Translations under genes and position numbers: made by a program
NCBI RefSeq assembly: GCF_013363995.1
Contig: NZ_JABWGO010000006.1
Coordinates: 1-64,000, forward strand
Length of the DNA: 64,000 bases
Origin: Nonomuraea rhodomycinica
GTDB lineage: Bacteria; Actinomycetota; Actinomycetes; Streptosporangiales; Streptosporangiaceae
Direction of reading: 5' to 3'
Notes under the pieces: generated by a model
What the model saw: the letters and a program-made list of their open reading frames with translations, nothing else
What the model was told of the DNA's origin: nothing
The model's database searches: none
Shown: piece by piece, positions 33,845-42,617 of the stretch
Position numbering within the stretch: the stretch's first letter is position 1
Layout: every line of letters starts with the position of its first letter

Positions 33845-33852
33845 CTAGTAGG

Positions 33853-35136
33853 GTGACGCGGGTGGGCGCGGTGATCATCAAATCGGCGGTCCCCCTCTTC
33901 CTTTCGATGGTGACCGGAATGATCGGCACCCTCGTCGTCACCTCGGTGCTCGGCCGGCACGCCACGGTCACGCTGGCGGCCTTCGCGGTCATGACCGCCG
34001 TGCTCAACCCCGCCACCGCCGCCGTCGCGGGGGCGCTGCGCGGCCTGGCGCCGTTCGTCGCGCCCCACCGCGACGAGCCCGCCCGCGCCGTCCCCGTCCT
34101 GCGCGACGCCCGCTGGCTCACCCTCCTCGTCGGCACGGCCGGCGCGCTGGCCGTCCTCGCGGTGCCCCCGCTCGCCCGGCTCACGGGCGTGCCCCCGGAG
34201 GTGGTCGCCGAGCTGGGCCCGCTGCCCTGGCTGCTCGCCCTCTACCTGCTGGTGTACGCCTCCAGCGGCGGCGCCACCATCGTGCTCGTCGCGCTCGGCC
34301 GCAGCCGGGAGGTGCTCTGGTCCAGCCTCGCGGGCACCGCCGTGATGGCCGGCTGCGCGCTCGTCCTGGTGCCGCGCCTCGGCCTGCCCGGGGTGGGCGT
34401 CGCGTGGTTGTCGTGGGGGGTCGTCGGTGTGGTGGTGGCCAACCTCTGCCTGCGGCGCGCCATCGGCGTACGGGTGGGCCAGGCCCGGCCCCGGCCCGCC
34501 CGGATCGCCGAGCTGGGCCGGGTGAGCCTGCCGCTGGCCGCCACGGTGCTGATCAAGTTCGGCGGGCTCGGCGTCGTCACCTTCGCCGCGAGCACGACCA
34601 GCGCCCGGGACGCCGCCGCCCACGCCGTGCTCAGCACGCTCACCGGCCTCATCATGCTGGCCTCGCTGTCCGTGGCGCAGGCGTCGGTGCCGGAGGTGGC
34701 CCGCGCGGAGGACCCCGCCGGGGCGCGGCGCGCCAACCGGATCGCGGCGCTGGTCGCGCTCGGTGGCACGGCCGTGGGCGCGCTCGTGCTGTTCGTCCTG
34801 CGTGACCCGGTGCTCGCGGCGTTCACCGACGACCCCGCCGTACGGGAGCGGGCGGGCGAGCTGCTGCCGCTCATGCTGCTCGCCTCGGCCGCCGACGGCG
34901 CGCAGGCCGTGCAGGGCATCGGGCTGACCGCGCTGAAGAAGTCGGGGGCCAGCATGCTCTACTTCGCCGCCGGCTACGGGCTCATGGTGCTCGCCGCCGT
35001 GCCGGTGGCCGCGACCTGGGGGATCACCGGGCTGTGGACGGCGCTGGCCGTGACCAACCTCGTCCTGGTCGTCCTCCAAGGCACGGGTTTCCGCCGGCAC
35101 AGCGCTCAGGTCGGAAAGGTGGCGGTTGAGGCATGA
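33853..35136 (+). CDS. MATE-family efflux transporter
   Basis: A 427-residue membrane protein with about 12 spans in two six-helix halves, starting IIKSAVPLFLSMVTGMIGT with the first half and RVSLPLAATVLIKFGGLG opening the second. LTGLIMLASLSVAQASVPEV and GIGLTALKKSGASM fit MATE exporters that swap drugs for Na+ or H+. The GTG start has no strong ribosome site because the divergent promoter is so short. The following secreted-protein gene starts 8 nt after its stop. Confidence 0.82.
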   Translation: MTRVGAVIIKSAVPLFLSMVTGMIGTLVVTSVLGRHATVTLAAFAVMTAVLNPATAAVAGALRGLAPFVAPHRDEPARAVPVLRDARWLTLLVGTAGALAVLAVPPLARLTGVPPEVVAELGPLPWLLALYLLVYASSGGATIVLVALGRSREVLWSSLAGTAVMAGCALVLVPRLGLPGVGVAWLSWGVVGVVVANLCLRRAIGVRVGQARPRPARIAELGRVSLPLAATVLIKFGGLGVVTFAASTTSARDAAAHAVLSTLTGLIMLASLSVAQASVPEVARAEDPAGARRANRIAALVALGGTAVGALVLFVLRDPVLAAFTDDPAVRERAGELLPLMLLASAADGAQAVQGIGLTALKKSGASMLYFAAGYGLMVLAAVPVAATWGITGLWTALAVTNLVLVVLQGTGFRRHSAQVGKVAVEA

Positions 35137-35143
35137 TGGCGGC

Positions 35144-36214
35144 GTGGGGGACCTGAGACGCGCGGTCATGACGGCCGCGGTGACATGCGCGGTGCTGGGC
35201 GGCCTCGCGGCGCCCGCGGCGGCCGGGGGGACGGGGCGGCCGCGCTCGGCGGCCGACGACGTGGGGGAGCGGCTGTTCCGGTTCAAGGACAAGAGGATCA
35301 CCGAGTCGAGCGGCCTGGCGCTGTCGCCGACGCACGACGGCGTCTACTACACGCACAACGACAGCTCCGCCGCGCCGATCTTCTACGCGGTGGACGGCGA
35401 CGGGCGCACCCGGGCGACGTTCCACGTGAGCGGGGCGCAGGCACGCGACTGGGAGGCGATGGCCGCCACCAAGGACCCGGCGACCGGGCGCGGGGTGCTC
35501 TGGTTCGCCGACATCGGCGACAACCTCGACGGCGCGTGGCCCGACGTGTCGGTCTACAAGGTGACGGAGCCGGAGACCCTGCGGGACGCCACGCTGCCCG
35601 CGGTCCGCTACCGGTTCCGCTACGAGGACGGCGCCCGCAACGCCGAGGGCCTCATGGTGCACCCGGTCACCGGGCGGCTGTACGTGGTGTCCAAGGAGTT
35701 CGCCGGGTCGGTGTACGCCGCCCCGGCCAAGCTGCGCACCGGCCGGGTGAACGTGCTGCGCAAGGTGGCCGCCGCGCCGCTGATGGCCACCGACGCCGCG
35801 TACGCGCCCGACGGCTCCTCGTACGTGATCCGCACCTACTTCTCGGCCACCGTCTACCGGCCGGCCGGCGACATGATCACCAGGATGTCGATGCCGGAGC
35901 TCGACCAGGCCGAGTCGATCACGTACACGGCCGACGGCCGGGCCGTGCTGGTGGGCAGCGAGGGGGTGTCGAGCCCGGTCTACCGGGTGCCGCTCCCGGC
36001 GGAGGCGCTGCGCGGCGTCAAGGCGTCGGCGCGGCCGTCCGCGACGCCGAGCGCCAGGGCGTCGGGGCGGGCGGCCCGCACGGCCTCGCCCCGGCCGGAG
36101 GCGTCGGGCGGCGGCGCGGAGCGCGGCTTAACGGTGCGCGACGTGCTCATCTGGCTGGCAGCCGCCGCGGGGGCGACCGGCGTGATCGCCTACATCGCCC
36201 GGCGTACCCGCTGA
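35144..36214 (+). CDS. Secreted, C-terminally anchored propeller-like protein
   Basis: A 356-residue exported protein. The GTG at 35144 gives a good signal peptide (DLRRAVMTAAVTCAVLGG, then APAAA). The body has short repeated strand motifs such as SGLALSPTHDGVYYTHND, LWFADIGDNLDG and AESITYTADGRAVLVGSEG, a pattern seen in beta-propellers. A Ser/Ala/Arg-rich linker leads to one transmembrane helix (VLIWLAAAAGATGVIAY) and a basic tail, so it faces outward from the membrane. It is probably co-transcribed with the MATE gene. Function unknown. Confidence 0.78.
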   Translation: MGDLRRAVMTAAVTCAVLGGLAAPAAAGGTGRPRSAADDVGERLFRFKDKRITESSGLALSPTHDGVYYTHNDSSAAPIFYAVDGDGRTRATFHVSGAQARDWEAMAATKDPATGRGVLWFADIGDNLDGAWPDVSVYKVTEPETLRDATLPAVRYRFRYEDGARNAEGLMVHPVTGRLYVVSKEFAGSVYAAPAKLRTGRVNVLRKVAAAPLMATDAAYAPDGSSYVIRTYFSATVYRPAGDMITRMSMPELDQAESITYTADGRAVLVGSEGVSSPVYRVPLPAEALRGVKASARPSATPSARASGRAARTASPRPEASGGGAERGLTVRDVLIWLAAAAGATGVIAYIARRTR

Positions 36215-36229
36215 CCGGCCGGAGCGGCC

Positions 36230-36604
36230 TCAGCGGTGGTGGCGCATCGTGGCGGTGAACATGTCGCCGCGCAGGGCCCGCTCGACGACGGCGATGGCGC
36301 GGGCCAGCCGGACCAGGCGTGGTCCCTCCGCGCGGTAGACGTCGAGCACCGCCTCGACGGCGTGCGGCGGGAGATGGCCCTTGAGCTCCACCGCCGCGCT
36401 GCGGTATCCCGCGCGGGCGGCTTCGACGTCGGCGTTCACGTGGTGGATCGCCATCCTGGCCAGGGCGATCGGATGGCGCTTGAGGACCTCGTACGCGCGG
36501 TAGTCGGGCGGGACGGCGTCGAGGAGCCAGGCCACCGCCGAGGTCTCCCAGTCGGGCACGCTGGGCGGGCGGACCTCGGCCGGCCACTCCGGCGGCAGGT
36601 ACAT
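36230..36604 (-). CDS. Conserved hypothetical helical protein
   Basis: A 124-residue soluble protein with no signal peptide and no recognised domain. It opens MYLPPEWPAEVRPP and is mostly helical (AVAWLLDAVPPDYRAYEVL, HPIALARMAIHHVNADVEA). Family members of this look are widespread in actinomycetes without an assigned role. The ATG has no clear ribosome site, but a TACGAT box lies 9 bp upstream, so the transcript may be leaderless. It ends 15 bp from the convergent anchored-protein gene. Confidence 0.75.
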   Translation of the reverse strand: MYLPPEWPAEVRPPSVPDWETSAVAWLLDAVPPDYRAYEVLKRHPIALARMAIHHVNADVEAARAGYRSAAVELKGHLPPHAVEAVLDVYRAEGPRLVRLARAIAVVERALRGDMFTATMRHHR

Positions 36605-36659
36605 GAGTCCATCGTACTCACGTTCGATTGGACCGGTCCGGCCGCGTCGCCCCGGCGGT

Positions 36660-37115
36660 TCAGCCCGCCGCCCGCTTCACGAGCTCGGCGATCCGCGCCT
36701 CCTCGGCGGCGGTCACCTCGGTCAGGGCGTAGGCGGTCGGCCACATGGCGCCCTCGTCGAGCTTCGCCGGGTCGTTGAAGCCGAGCGTGGCGTAGCGGGT
36801 CTTGAACTTCCGGGAGGGCTGGAAGAAGCAGACGATCTTGCCGTCCCTGGCGTACGCGGGCATCCCGTACCAGAGCTTCGGCGCGAGGTGCGGCGCGTTC
36901 TCCTTGATCACGGCGTGGATCCGCTCGGCCATGAACCGGTCGTCCGGGTCGTCCATCTCGGCGATCTTCGCCACCACGGCGGCCTCCTCCTCCGCCGCCT
37001 TCTCGGCGGCCGAGGCGCGGCGGGAGGACGCCCGCAGCTCCTTGGCGCGCTCCTTCATCGCGGCGCGCTCCTCGTCCGTGAACGTCTCGGCCGTGGCGTC
37101 GGTCTTCTTGGTCAT
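36660..37115 (-). CDS. DUF1801 (YdhG-like) protein
   Basis: A 151-residue cytosolic protein with an N-terminal acidic coiled helix (ERAKELRASSRRASAAEKAA) and a C-terminal DUF1801 fold. The fold is marked by APKLWYGMPAYARDGKIVCF, then RYATLGFNDPAKLDEG and MWPTAYALTEV. DUF1801 proteins are sometimes called iron chaperones by distant similarity to frataxin-like folds, which is weak evidence. GGAAGGA precedes the ATG. Confidence 0.85.
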   Translation of the reverse strand: MTKKTDATAETFTDEERAAMKERAKELRASSRRASAAEKAAEEEAAVVAKIAEMDDPDDRFMAERIHAVIKENAPHLAPKLWYGMPAYARDGKIVCFFQPSRKFKTRYATLGFNDPAKLDEGAMWPTAYALTEVTAAEEARIAELVKRAAG

Positions 37116-37199
37116 CGCGGGGTCCTTCCGGTACGTGGCTGGATGGGGGACAACGTCATGCTAAGGAGTGCTGGTGGGGATGCCGAGGCGGGAGCCCGG

Positions 37200-37655
37200 T
37201 CAGCCCCAGGCGCCGGCGATCTGGCGCGTCGTGGCGTTGAGCCGGTTGAACAGGTTGGTGACGCCGATCATCATGACGATCGCGGCGAGCTGCTTCTCGT
37301 CGAAGTAGGTGGCGGCCCTGTCCCACACCTCGTCGTTCACCGGGTCCGGCCGGTCGGCCAGCCGCGTCGCGGCCTCGGCCAGCGCGAGGGCGGCCCGCTC
37401 CGGCTCGGTGAAGTAGGGGGCCTCGCGCCAGGCGGCGACCGTGGCCAGCCGCTCGTCGCTCACTCCGGCCTTGCGGGCCGTCTTGGCGCCGGCGTCGACG
37501 CAGGCGCTGCACCCGTTGATCTGGCTCACCCGCAGGTGCACCAGCTCCAGCGTCTGCCCGTCGACCCCGCCGGAGTGCACGGCCTTGAAGATGTCCTGGA
37601 TCGGCTGCATCGCGCCCGGCAGGACGAACGCGGGGTTCTGCATGCGAGACTGCAC
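37200..37655 (-). CDS. Carboxymuconolactone decarboxylase/AhpD-like protein
   Basis: A 151-residue all-helical protein of the CMD/AhpD family. The redox motif is C49-S-A-C52, but the His that AhpD proteins carry four residues after the second Cys is Gly here. The other blocks, VHLRVSQINGCSAC and AAWREAPYFTEPERAALALAEAAT, are typical of a large actinobacterial subgroup. The GTG at 37655 follows GAGGAGC; an ATG four codons later is possible. It is divergent from the STAND regulator at 37838, which may control it. Confidence 0.88.
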   Translation of the reverse strand: MQSRMQNPAFVLPGAMQPIQDIFKAVHSGGVDGQTLELVHLRVSQINGCSACVDAGAKTARKAGVSDERLATVAAWREAPYFTEPERAALALAEAATRLADRPDPVNDEVWDRAATYFDEKQLAAIVMMIGVTNLFNRLNATTRQIAGAWG

Positions 37656-37746
37656 GTCGGTCGCTCCTCTTCGGTCGGCGCCCCGTTCCGTTCCGTTCGG
37701 GGCGTGACTCCATGACAGCCGAACGGGCTCGCCACGACCACGGCGA

Positions 37747-37822
37747 TGGGACACCGTGGGACACCTGGCACGACCTTGACCAGCGATAACCTGGCCCGGG
37801 AAAATCCCGGCGACATGGGACA
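37747..37822 (+). promoter_or_regulatory. Promoter and repeated TGGGACA boxes of STAND regulator
   Basis: TGGGACACC occurs at 37747-37755 and 37757-37765, exactly one helical turn apart, and TGGGACA again at 37816-37822. TTGACC (37776-37781) and GAAAAT (37800-37805) make a -35/-10 pair with an 18-nt spacer. The -10 box lies inside the dyad CCGGGA-AAA-TCCCGG (37796-37810). This looks like a tightly controlled divergent promoter. Confidence 0.5.
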
Positions 37823-37837
37823 GAAGGGCGGAGTGCG

Positions 37838-40309
37838 GTGGACACGCGACAGCGGACGGCACAGACTGACCCGCAGGAGGAGCTGGCCGCCCGGTTGCGC
37901 GTGCTCCAGAACCTGTCCGGGCTCGGCGTCCGGGCCCTGGCCAGGGACGCCGGCCTCAGCTCCTCGTCGCTGTCGCGCTACCTCAACGGCCAGACCGTGC
38001 CTCCCTGGTCCACGGTGATCGCGCTCTGCCGCCTCGTCAAGCGCGACCCCCGCCCGCTGCGTCCCCTGTGGGAACGCGCGTCCGACCCCTTGCCAGCGCC
38101 GCCGAAGGCCAGCCGCCTGGTCCCGCCGCAGCCCCGCAACGACCTGCCGCGCGACGTGCCCGACTTCACCGGCCGCGAGGCCCAGCTCGCCGCCGTGCTC
38201 GCCGCGGTGGACAGCCACCGGGTCGTCGCGATCGACGGCATGGCGGGCGTGGGCAAGAGCTGCCTGGCGGTGCACGCCGCGCACCGGCTCGCCGACCGCT
38301 ACCCGGACGCCCAGCTCTACGTGGACCTGCACGGGTTCACCGAGGGCCGGCCGCCGCTCGATCCCGACTCCGCGCTGCGGATGCTGCTCGGCGCGCTCGA
38401 CGTCCCGTCCGAGAGGGTCCCGCAGGACGGCCTCGAACAGCTCGCCGCCTGCTGGCGGTCGGAGCTGGCCCGCCGTCGCGTCGTCGTGGTCCTCGACAAC
38501 GCCGCCGACGCCGACCAGCTCCGCCCGCTGCTGCCCGGCGCCGGCCCCTCCGTCGCCCTGATCACGAGCCGCAACCGGCTGCTGGGCCTGGAGGAGGTGC
38601 CTCCGGTGTCGCTCGACGTGCTGACCCCGGAGGAGAGCGCGCAGCTGCTGGCCCGCGCCAGCGGCGACCCCAGCGGCCCCGACGGCCGGCTGTCCCGAGA
38701 CCCCGAGGCCACCGCCGAGGTGCTGCGGCTGTGCGGCCATCTGCCGCTGGCCCTGCGCCTGGCGGCGGCCCGGCTGCGGCACCGGCCGGGCTGGACCGTG
38801 GGCATCCTCGTCGAGCGCATGGCGGAGGGGGCGAGCGAGTTCGACACCGCGCTCGCCATGTCCGTGCGGCAGCTGGACCGGGCCCAGGCCCGCCTGTTCC
38901 GGCTGCTCGGCCTGCTGCCCGGGGCGTCCTTCGACGAGTACGTGGCGGCCGCGCTGGCGGACATACCGGTGCGCACCGCGCGGGCGACGCTGGAGGACCT
39001 GCTCGACGCGCACCTCGTCCAGCAGCCGACCCCCGGCCGCTACCGGCTGCACGACCTGGTGCACCAGCACGCGCGCCAGGCCACCGCGGATCAGGACTCG
39101 GCCGCCGAGCGCGAGCGGGCGCTGGGCCGGGTGCTCGACTACTACGTGCACGCGGCGGCCGCCGCCGACGCCGCGATGCCGTTCGTCTCGGCCGGCCGGG
39201 CGCCCTCGGCGGGACGGCCCCCGGCCGAGCTGCCGCGCTTCGCGGACAAGAACGCGGCCCTGGCCTGGTTCGTCGCGGAGTACGCGAACCTGATCGGCGT
39301 CTTCGAGACGGCGGCCGCGATCGGGGCCGACGCGCACGTGTCCGAGCTGCCGCGCTTCCTGCGGGCGTACTTCGCGCGGCGCTGCGGCACGACGCATCTC
39401 AACGTCCTGTTCGAGCGGTCGCTGGCCGCCGCCGAGCGCCTGGGCGACCCGCTGCGGCTGGCCGAGGCGCACAGCGACCTGGGCTTCGCCCGCTACAACG
39501 CGGGCCGGACGGCGGAGGCCGCCGCCGCGTACGAGGCGGCCGGACGCCTGCTGTCCCAGGCGCGCGACCTCCGCGCGGAGGCCGAGCTGGCCGTCCGGCG
39601 CGGCTACCTGAGCTGGGACGAGGGCCGTGTCGAGGAGCCGCTCGAACTCTTCCGGCTGGCGGGGGAGCTGTACGACGAGGCCGGGAGCGTGACGGGCGCC
39701 GCCCACGCGGCGGCGGCGGAGGGCTGGGCGATGCTCCAGCTCGGACACCGCGAGGAGGCGGCGCGGCTGGCCCGGGAGGTGCTGGACATCCCGCACGGCG
39801 ACCCCGCCTGGCCACCCACCCTGACGGCCCGGATCATCCTCGGCGTGGCCATCGCCCGCGAGGAGCCCGAGGAGGCGACGGAGCACCTGCACCGGGCGCT
39901 CGCGCTGGCCCGCGAGGACGGGCACCTGAACAACCAGGCGTGGTGCCTCAACTGCCTGGGCGTCGCGCTGCGGCAGATGGGCCGCTACGACGAGGCGCTG
40001 GCCAGCCACCGGGAGGCTTTCGCGCTGCTGGACGAGCTGTTCGAGGAGCACTGGAAGCTCCGCTTCCTCAACGGGTACGGCGAGACCTGCCGGCTCGCGG
40101 GCCTGCCCGAGGAGGCCCTGCGGCTGCACCGGGAGGCGCTGGAGCTGGCCCCGAGACTGGGCTACCGGTACGAGAAGGCGCAGGCCCACGAGGGGATCGC
40201 GATCGTGCTCGACGAGCGGGATCCGGCCGCGGCCGCCCGGCATCGGGAGGCGAGGACGGTCATCCTGAAGGAGCTCGGCCTGGAGGAGACCGCCCTCCAG
40301 AGCCGGTAG
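37838..40309 (+). CDS. STAND ATPase regulator: XRE HTH, NB-ARC, TPR
   Basis: An 823-residue signal-transduction protein. An XRE-type helix-turn-helix lies at about 15-75 (LGVRALARDAGLSSSSLSRYL). An NB-ARC ATPase follows with P-loop GMAGVGKS (134-141), Walker B VVVVLDNA, the sensor ITSRNRL and LPLALRLAAARLR. A linker with LHDLVHQHAR comes next, then roughly seven to nine TPR repeats (about 540-810). It resembles AfsR/regulators of secondary metabolism but lacks the SARP domain, having an XRE domain instead. The GTG start is divergent from the CMD gene. Its ligand and target are unknown. Confidence 0.92.
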   Translation: MDTRQRTAQTDPQEELAARLRVLQNLSGLGVRALARDAGLSSSSLSRYLNGQTVPPWSTVIALCRLVKRDPRPLRPLWERASDPLPAPPKASRLVPPQPRNDLPRDVPDFTGREAQLAAVLAAVDSHRVVAIDGMAGVGKSCLAVHAAHRLADRYPDAQLYVDLHGFTEGRPPLDPDSALRMLLGALDVPSERVPQDGLEQLAACWRSELARRRVVVVLDNAADADQLRPLLPGAGPSVALITSRNRLLGLEEVPPVSLDVLTPEESAQLLARASGDPSGPDGRLSRDPEATAEVLRLCGHLPLALRLAAARLRHRPGWTVGILVERMAEGASEFDTALAMSVRQLDRAQARLFRLLGLLPGASFDEYVAAALADIPVRTARATLEDLLDAHLVQQPTPGRYRLHDLVHQHARQATADQDSAAERERALGRVLDYYVHAAAAADAAMPFVSAGRAPSAGRPPAELPRFADKNAALAWFVAEYANLIGVFETAAAIGADAHVSELPRFLRAYFARRCGTTHLNVLFERSLAAAERLGDPLRLAEAHSDLGFARYNAGRTAEAAAAYEAAGRLLSQARDLRAEAELAVRRGYLSWDEGRVEEPLELFRLAGELYDEAGSVTGAAHAAAAEGWAMLQLGHREEAARLAREVLDIPHGDPAWPPTLTARIILGVAIAREEPEEATEHLHRALALAREDGHLNNQAWCLNCLGVALRQMGRYDEALASHREAFALLDELFEEHWKLRFLNGYGETCRLAGLPEEALRLHREALELAPRLGYRYEKAQAHEGIAIVLDERDPAAAARHREARTVILKELGLEETALQSR

Positions 40310-40363
40310 CACGGCGCCGCCCGGAGCCGGCAGCACGGCGCTCTCCAGAGCCGGCGGCCCAGC
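40292..40363. repeat. 24-bp tandem repeat spanning the STAND stop codon
   Basis: Three 24-bp copies are marked by GAGCCGG at 40300, 40324 and 40348. The TAG stop is in the first copy; in the later copies the same codon is CAG and CGG, so loss of the first stop would extend the protein through the repeat. Confidence 0.85.
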
Positions 40364-40422
40364 GCGCGTGCCGTTCCGCGCGGGCCGTTGCCCGGCAACC
40401 AAGTGAGCGCTAGGTTGCCAGC

Positions 40423-41430
40423 ATGCGCGTGCTGGTCACCGGTGCCTCCGGGTTCGTCGGAGCGCACGCCGCCGTCGCCCTCGCCGAGGCCGGGCACGAG
40501 CCGCACCTCCTCGTCAGGGACCCGGCCAAGGCCGCGCGGTCCCTCGCGGGGGCGGGGGCGCCCGGCGCCGCCTGGCCGCTGCACCGGGCCGACATCCGCG
40601 ACGCCGCCGCCGTCCGCGACGCGCTCAAGAGCTGCGACGCCGTGCTGCACGCCGCCGCCGACATGGGCGTCACCGGGCACGGCGCCGACCTGCGCGGCTC
40701 GAACGTCGTCGGCCTGCGCAACGTCCTCGACCAGGCCGTGGAACTGGGGCTCGACCCGGTCGTGCACGTGTCCACGGTGGCGGTGTTCGTCCCGCCGGCC
40801 GGGCCGCGCATCACCCCCGACAGCCCCCTGGCCGTCCCGCGCAACGCGTACGGCCGCTCGAAGGCCGAGGGCGAGCGCCACGCGCGCGGCCTCGGCGGCG
40901 TGACGATCGTCTACCCCGGCGGCCTGCTCGGGCCCGGCCAGCCCCGGCTGGACGCGCTCAACGAGGGTTTCCGGGCGGGCACGCGCTCCGGCTGGCCGGT
41001 GATCCCGGGCGGGGTGGGCGTCCTGGACGTGCGCGACCTGGCGGTGGCGCTGGCGCGCTGTTTCACGGCCGGGCAGGGCGCACGCCGCTACCTCATCGGC
41101 GGACATTTCAGGACCTGGGCGGAGCTGGCCGCGCTGTGCGCCGGCCTGACCGGCCGCCGGGTCCGCACGTACCGGCTGCCCCCCGTCCTGCTGCGCGCGG
41201 TCGCGACCGCCCTCGACGGCGCCAAGGCCCTCGGCGCCCCCGTCGCCTACCCGCTGACCCGCGACGCCGCCGACATCATGCTCACCATGGTCCCCACCGA
41301 CGACAGCCCCGCGCTGAAGGCGCTCGGCGTCACCTTGCGTCCAGTGGAAGACACCGTTTCGGATACATTGCGGTGGCTGTGTGCGGAAGGGCACCTGGAT
41401 CGGTGGGAAATCGGCAGACTGTCGCCGTGA
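40423..41430 (+). CDS. NAD-dependent epimerase/dehydratase (extended SDR)
   Basis: A 335-residue Rossmann-fold oxidoreductase. The cofactor loop is VTGASGFVGAHAA, DIRD and VLHAAADMGV follow, and the catalytic Ser/Tyr/Lys appear in VHVSTVAVF and NAYGRSKAEGE. The C-terminal half (YLIGGHFRTWAELA) is the substrate domain of nucleoside-diphosphate-sugar or steroid-type epimerases. It overlaps the next gene by GTGA, so the two are one operon. The substrate is unknown. Confidence 0.9.
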   Translation: MRVLVTGASGFVGAHAAVALAEAGHEPHLLVRDPAKAARSLAGAGAPGAAWPLHRADIRDAAAVRDALKSCDAVLHAAADMGVTGHGADLRGSNVVGLRNVLDQAVELGLDPVVHVSTVAVFVPPAGPRITPDSPLAVPRNAYGRSKAEGERHARGLGGVTIVYPGGLLGPGQPRLDALNEGFRAGTRSGWPVIPGGVGVLDVRDLAVALARCFTAGQGARRYLIGGHFRTWAELAALCAGLTGRRVRTYRLPPVLLRAVATALDGAKALGAPVAYPLTRDAADIMLTMVPTDDSPALKALGVTLRPVEDTVSDTLRWLCAEGHLDRWEIGRLSP

Positions 41431-42617
41431 CGGAGAAGATTGGCATCGTCGGCGCCGGCATCGTCGGCCTGGCGGTCGCCCGCGAGCTGGCCACGGTCCG
41501 GGGCGCCGAGGTGACCGTGCTGGAGAAGGAGAGCCGGGTCGCGGCCCACCAGACGGGACACAACAGCGGCGTGGTCCACGCCGGCATCTACTACCCGCCC
41601 GGCTCGCTCAAGGCCCGGCTGTGCCGCGAGGGCGTGGCGCTGCTCAAGGACTACTGCGCCCGGCACGCGCTGCCGTACGAGGAGGTCGGCAAGCTCGTCG
41701 TGGCGAGCACCCGCGCCGAGCGGCCGCTGCTGAAGGCGCTGGCCGAGCGGGCGCGGGCCAACGGCGTGCCCGGCATCGCCGAGCTCGACGCGCTCGGCCT
41801 GCGCGAGATCGAGCCGCACGCCGTAGGCGTCGGCGCCGTCCACTCGCCGCACACGGCGATCACCGACTTCCCGGCGATCGCCCGCCGCCTCGCGCTCGAC
41901 GTGGAGGAGCAGGGCGGGTCCGTACGGCTGGAGCACCCGGTCCGCGCGATCCGGGAGACCGCCTCGGGCGTGGAGGTGATCGCGGGCGGGCGGCGCTTCG
42001 CCTTCGACCGGCTGGTGGTCTGCGCCGGGCTCGGCACCGACGCGGTCGCCGCGATGACCGGCCGCCGGGGCGACATCAGGATCGTGCCGTTCCGCGGCGA
42101 GTACTACGAGCTCGCCGAACCCGCCCGTGACCTGGTGCGCGGCCTGATCTACCCGGTGCCCGACCCGCGCTACCCGTTCCTCGGGGTCCACCTGACCCGG
42201 CACATCGGCGGCGAGGTGCTCGTCGGGCCGAACGCCGTGCTGGCCCTCGCCTACGAGGGCTACCGCCGGCGCGACGTGCGCGACCTGCGGCGGATCGTCG
42301 GCTGGCCGGGCACGGTCCGGATGGCCGGACGGCACTGGCGCACCGGCCTCAGGGAGATCTACGGCTCGCTCGCCAAGCGCGCCTTCCTCAAGGCGGCCCG
42401 GCGCTACGTGCCCGAGCTGACCGCCGAGGACCTGCGCCGGGCCGAGGGCGGCGTGCGCGCCCAGGCCGTGACCAGGGACGGCCGCCTGGTCGACGACTTC
42501 GCCGTGGACGTGGCCGGCAGGGTGGTGCTCGTCCGCAACGCGCCCTCTCCGGCGGCCACGTCCAGCCTGGCGATCGCCCGGCATATCACCGCACTTGTCC
42601 CAGCACCCGTCCGATGA
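41427..42617 (+). CDS. lhgO: L-2-hydroxyglutarate oxidase
   Basis: A 396-residue FAD-dependent oxidase of the DAO family. The dinucleotide fold GIVGAGIVGLAVARELA opens the protein and is followed by the LhgO-typical HNSGVVHAGIYYPPGS and KARLCREG. PFRGEYYEL, LIYPVPDPRYPFLGVH and VGPNAVLA complete the family pattern. LhgO oxidises L-2-hydroxyglutarate to 2-oxoglutarate, passing electrons to the membrane quinone pool, and so repairs a side product of dehydrogenases. Its GTG overlaps the SDR stop, and its stop overlaps the response regulator start by ATGA. Confidence 0.94.
   Translation: MTEKIGIVGAGIVGLAVARELATVRGAEVTVLEKESRVAAHQTGHNSGVVHAGIYYPPGSLKARLCREGVALLKDYCARHALPYEEVGKLVVASTRAERPLLKALAERARANGVPGIAELDALGLREIEPHAVGVGAVHSPHTAITDFPAIARRLALDVEEQGGSVRLEHPVRAIRETASGVEVIAGGRRFAFDRLVVCAGLGTDAVAAMTGRRGDIRIVPFRGEYYELAEPARDLVRGLIYPVPDPRYPFLGVHLTRHIGGEVLVGPNAVLALAYEGYRRRDVRDLRRIVGWPGTVRMAGRHWRTGLREIYGSLAKRAFLKAARRYVPELTAEDLRRAEGGVRAQAVTRDGRLVDDFAVDVAGRVVLVRNAPSPAATSSLAIARHITALVPAPVR

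Noticed and set aside
36630..36639. GGACCGGTCC palindrome near the DUF1801 gene
   Set aside because: Short GC-rich palindromes are common here; it has no clear relation to a promoter.
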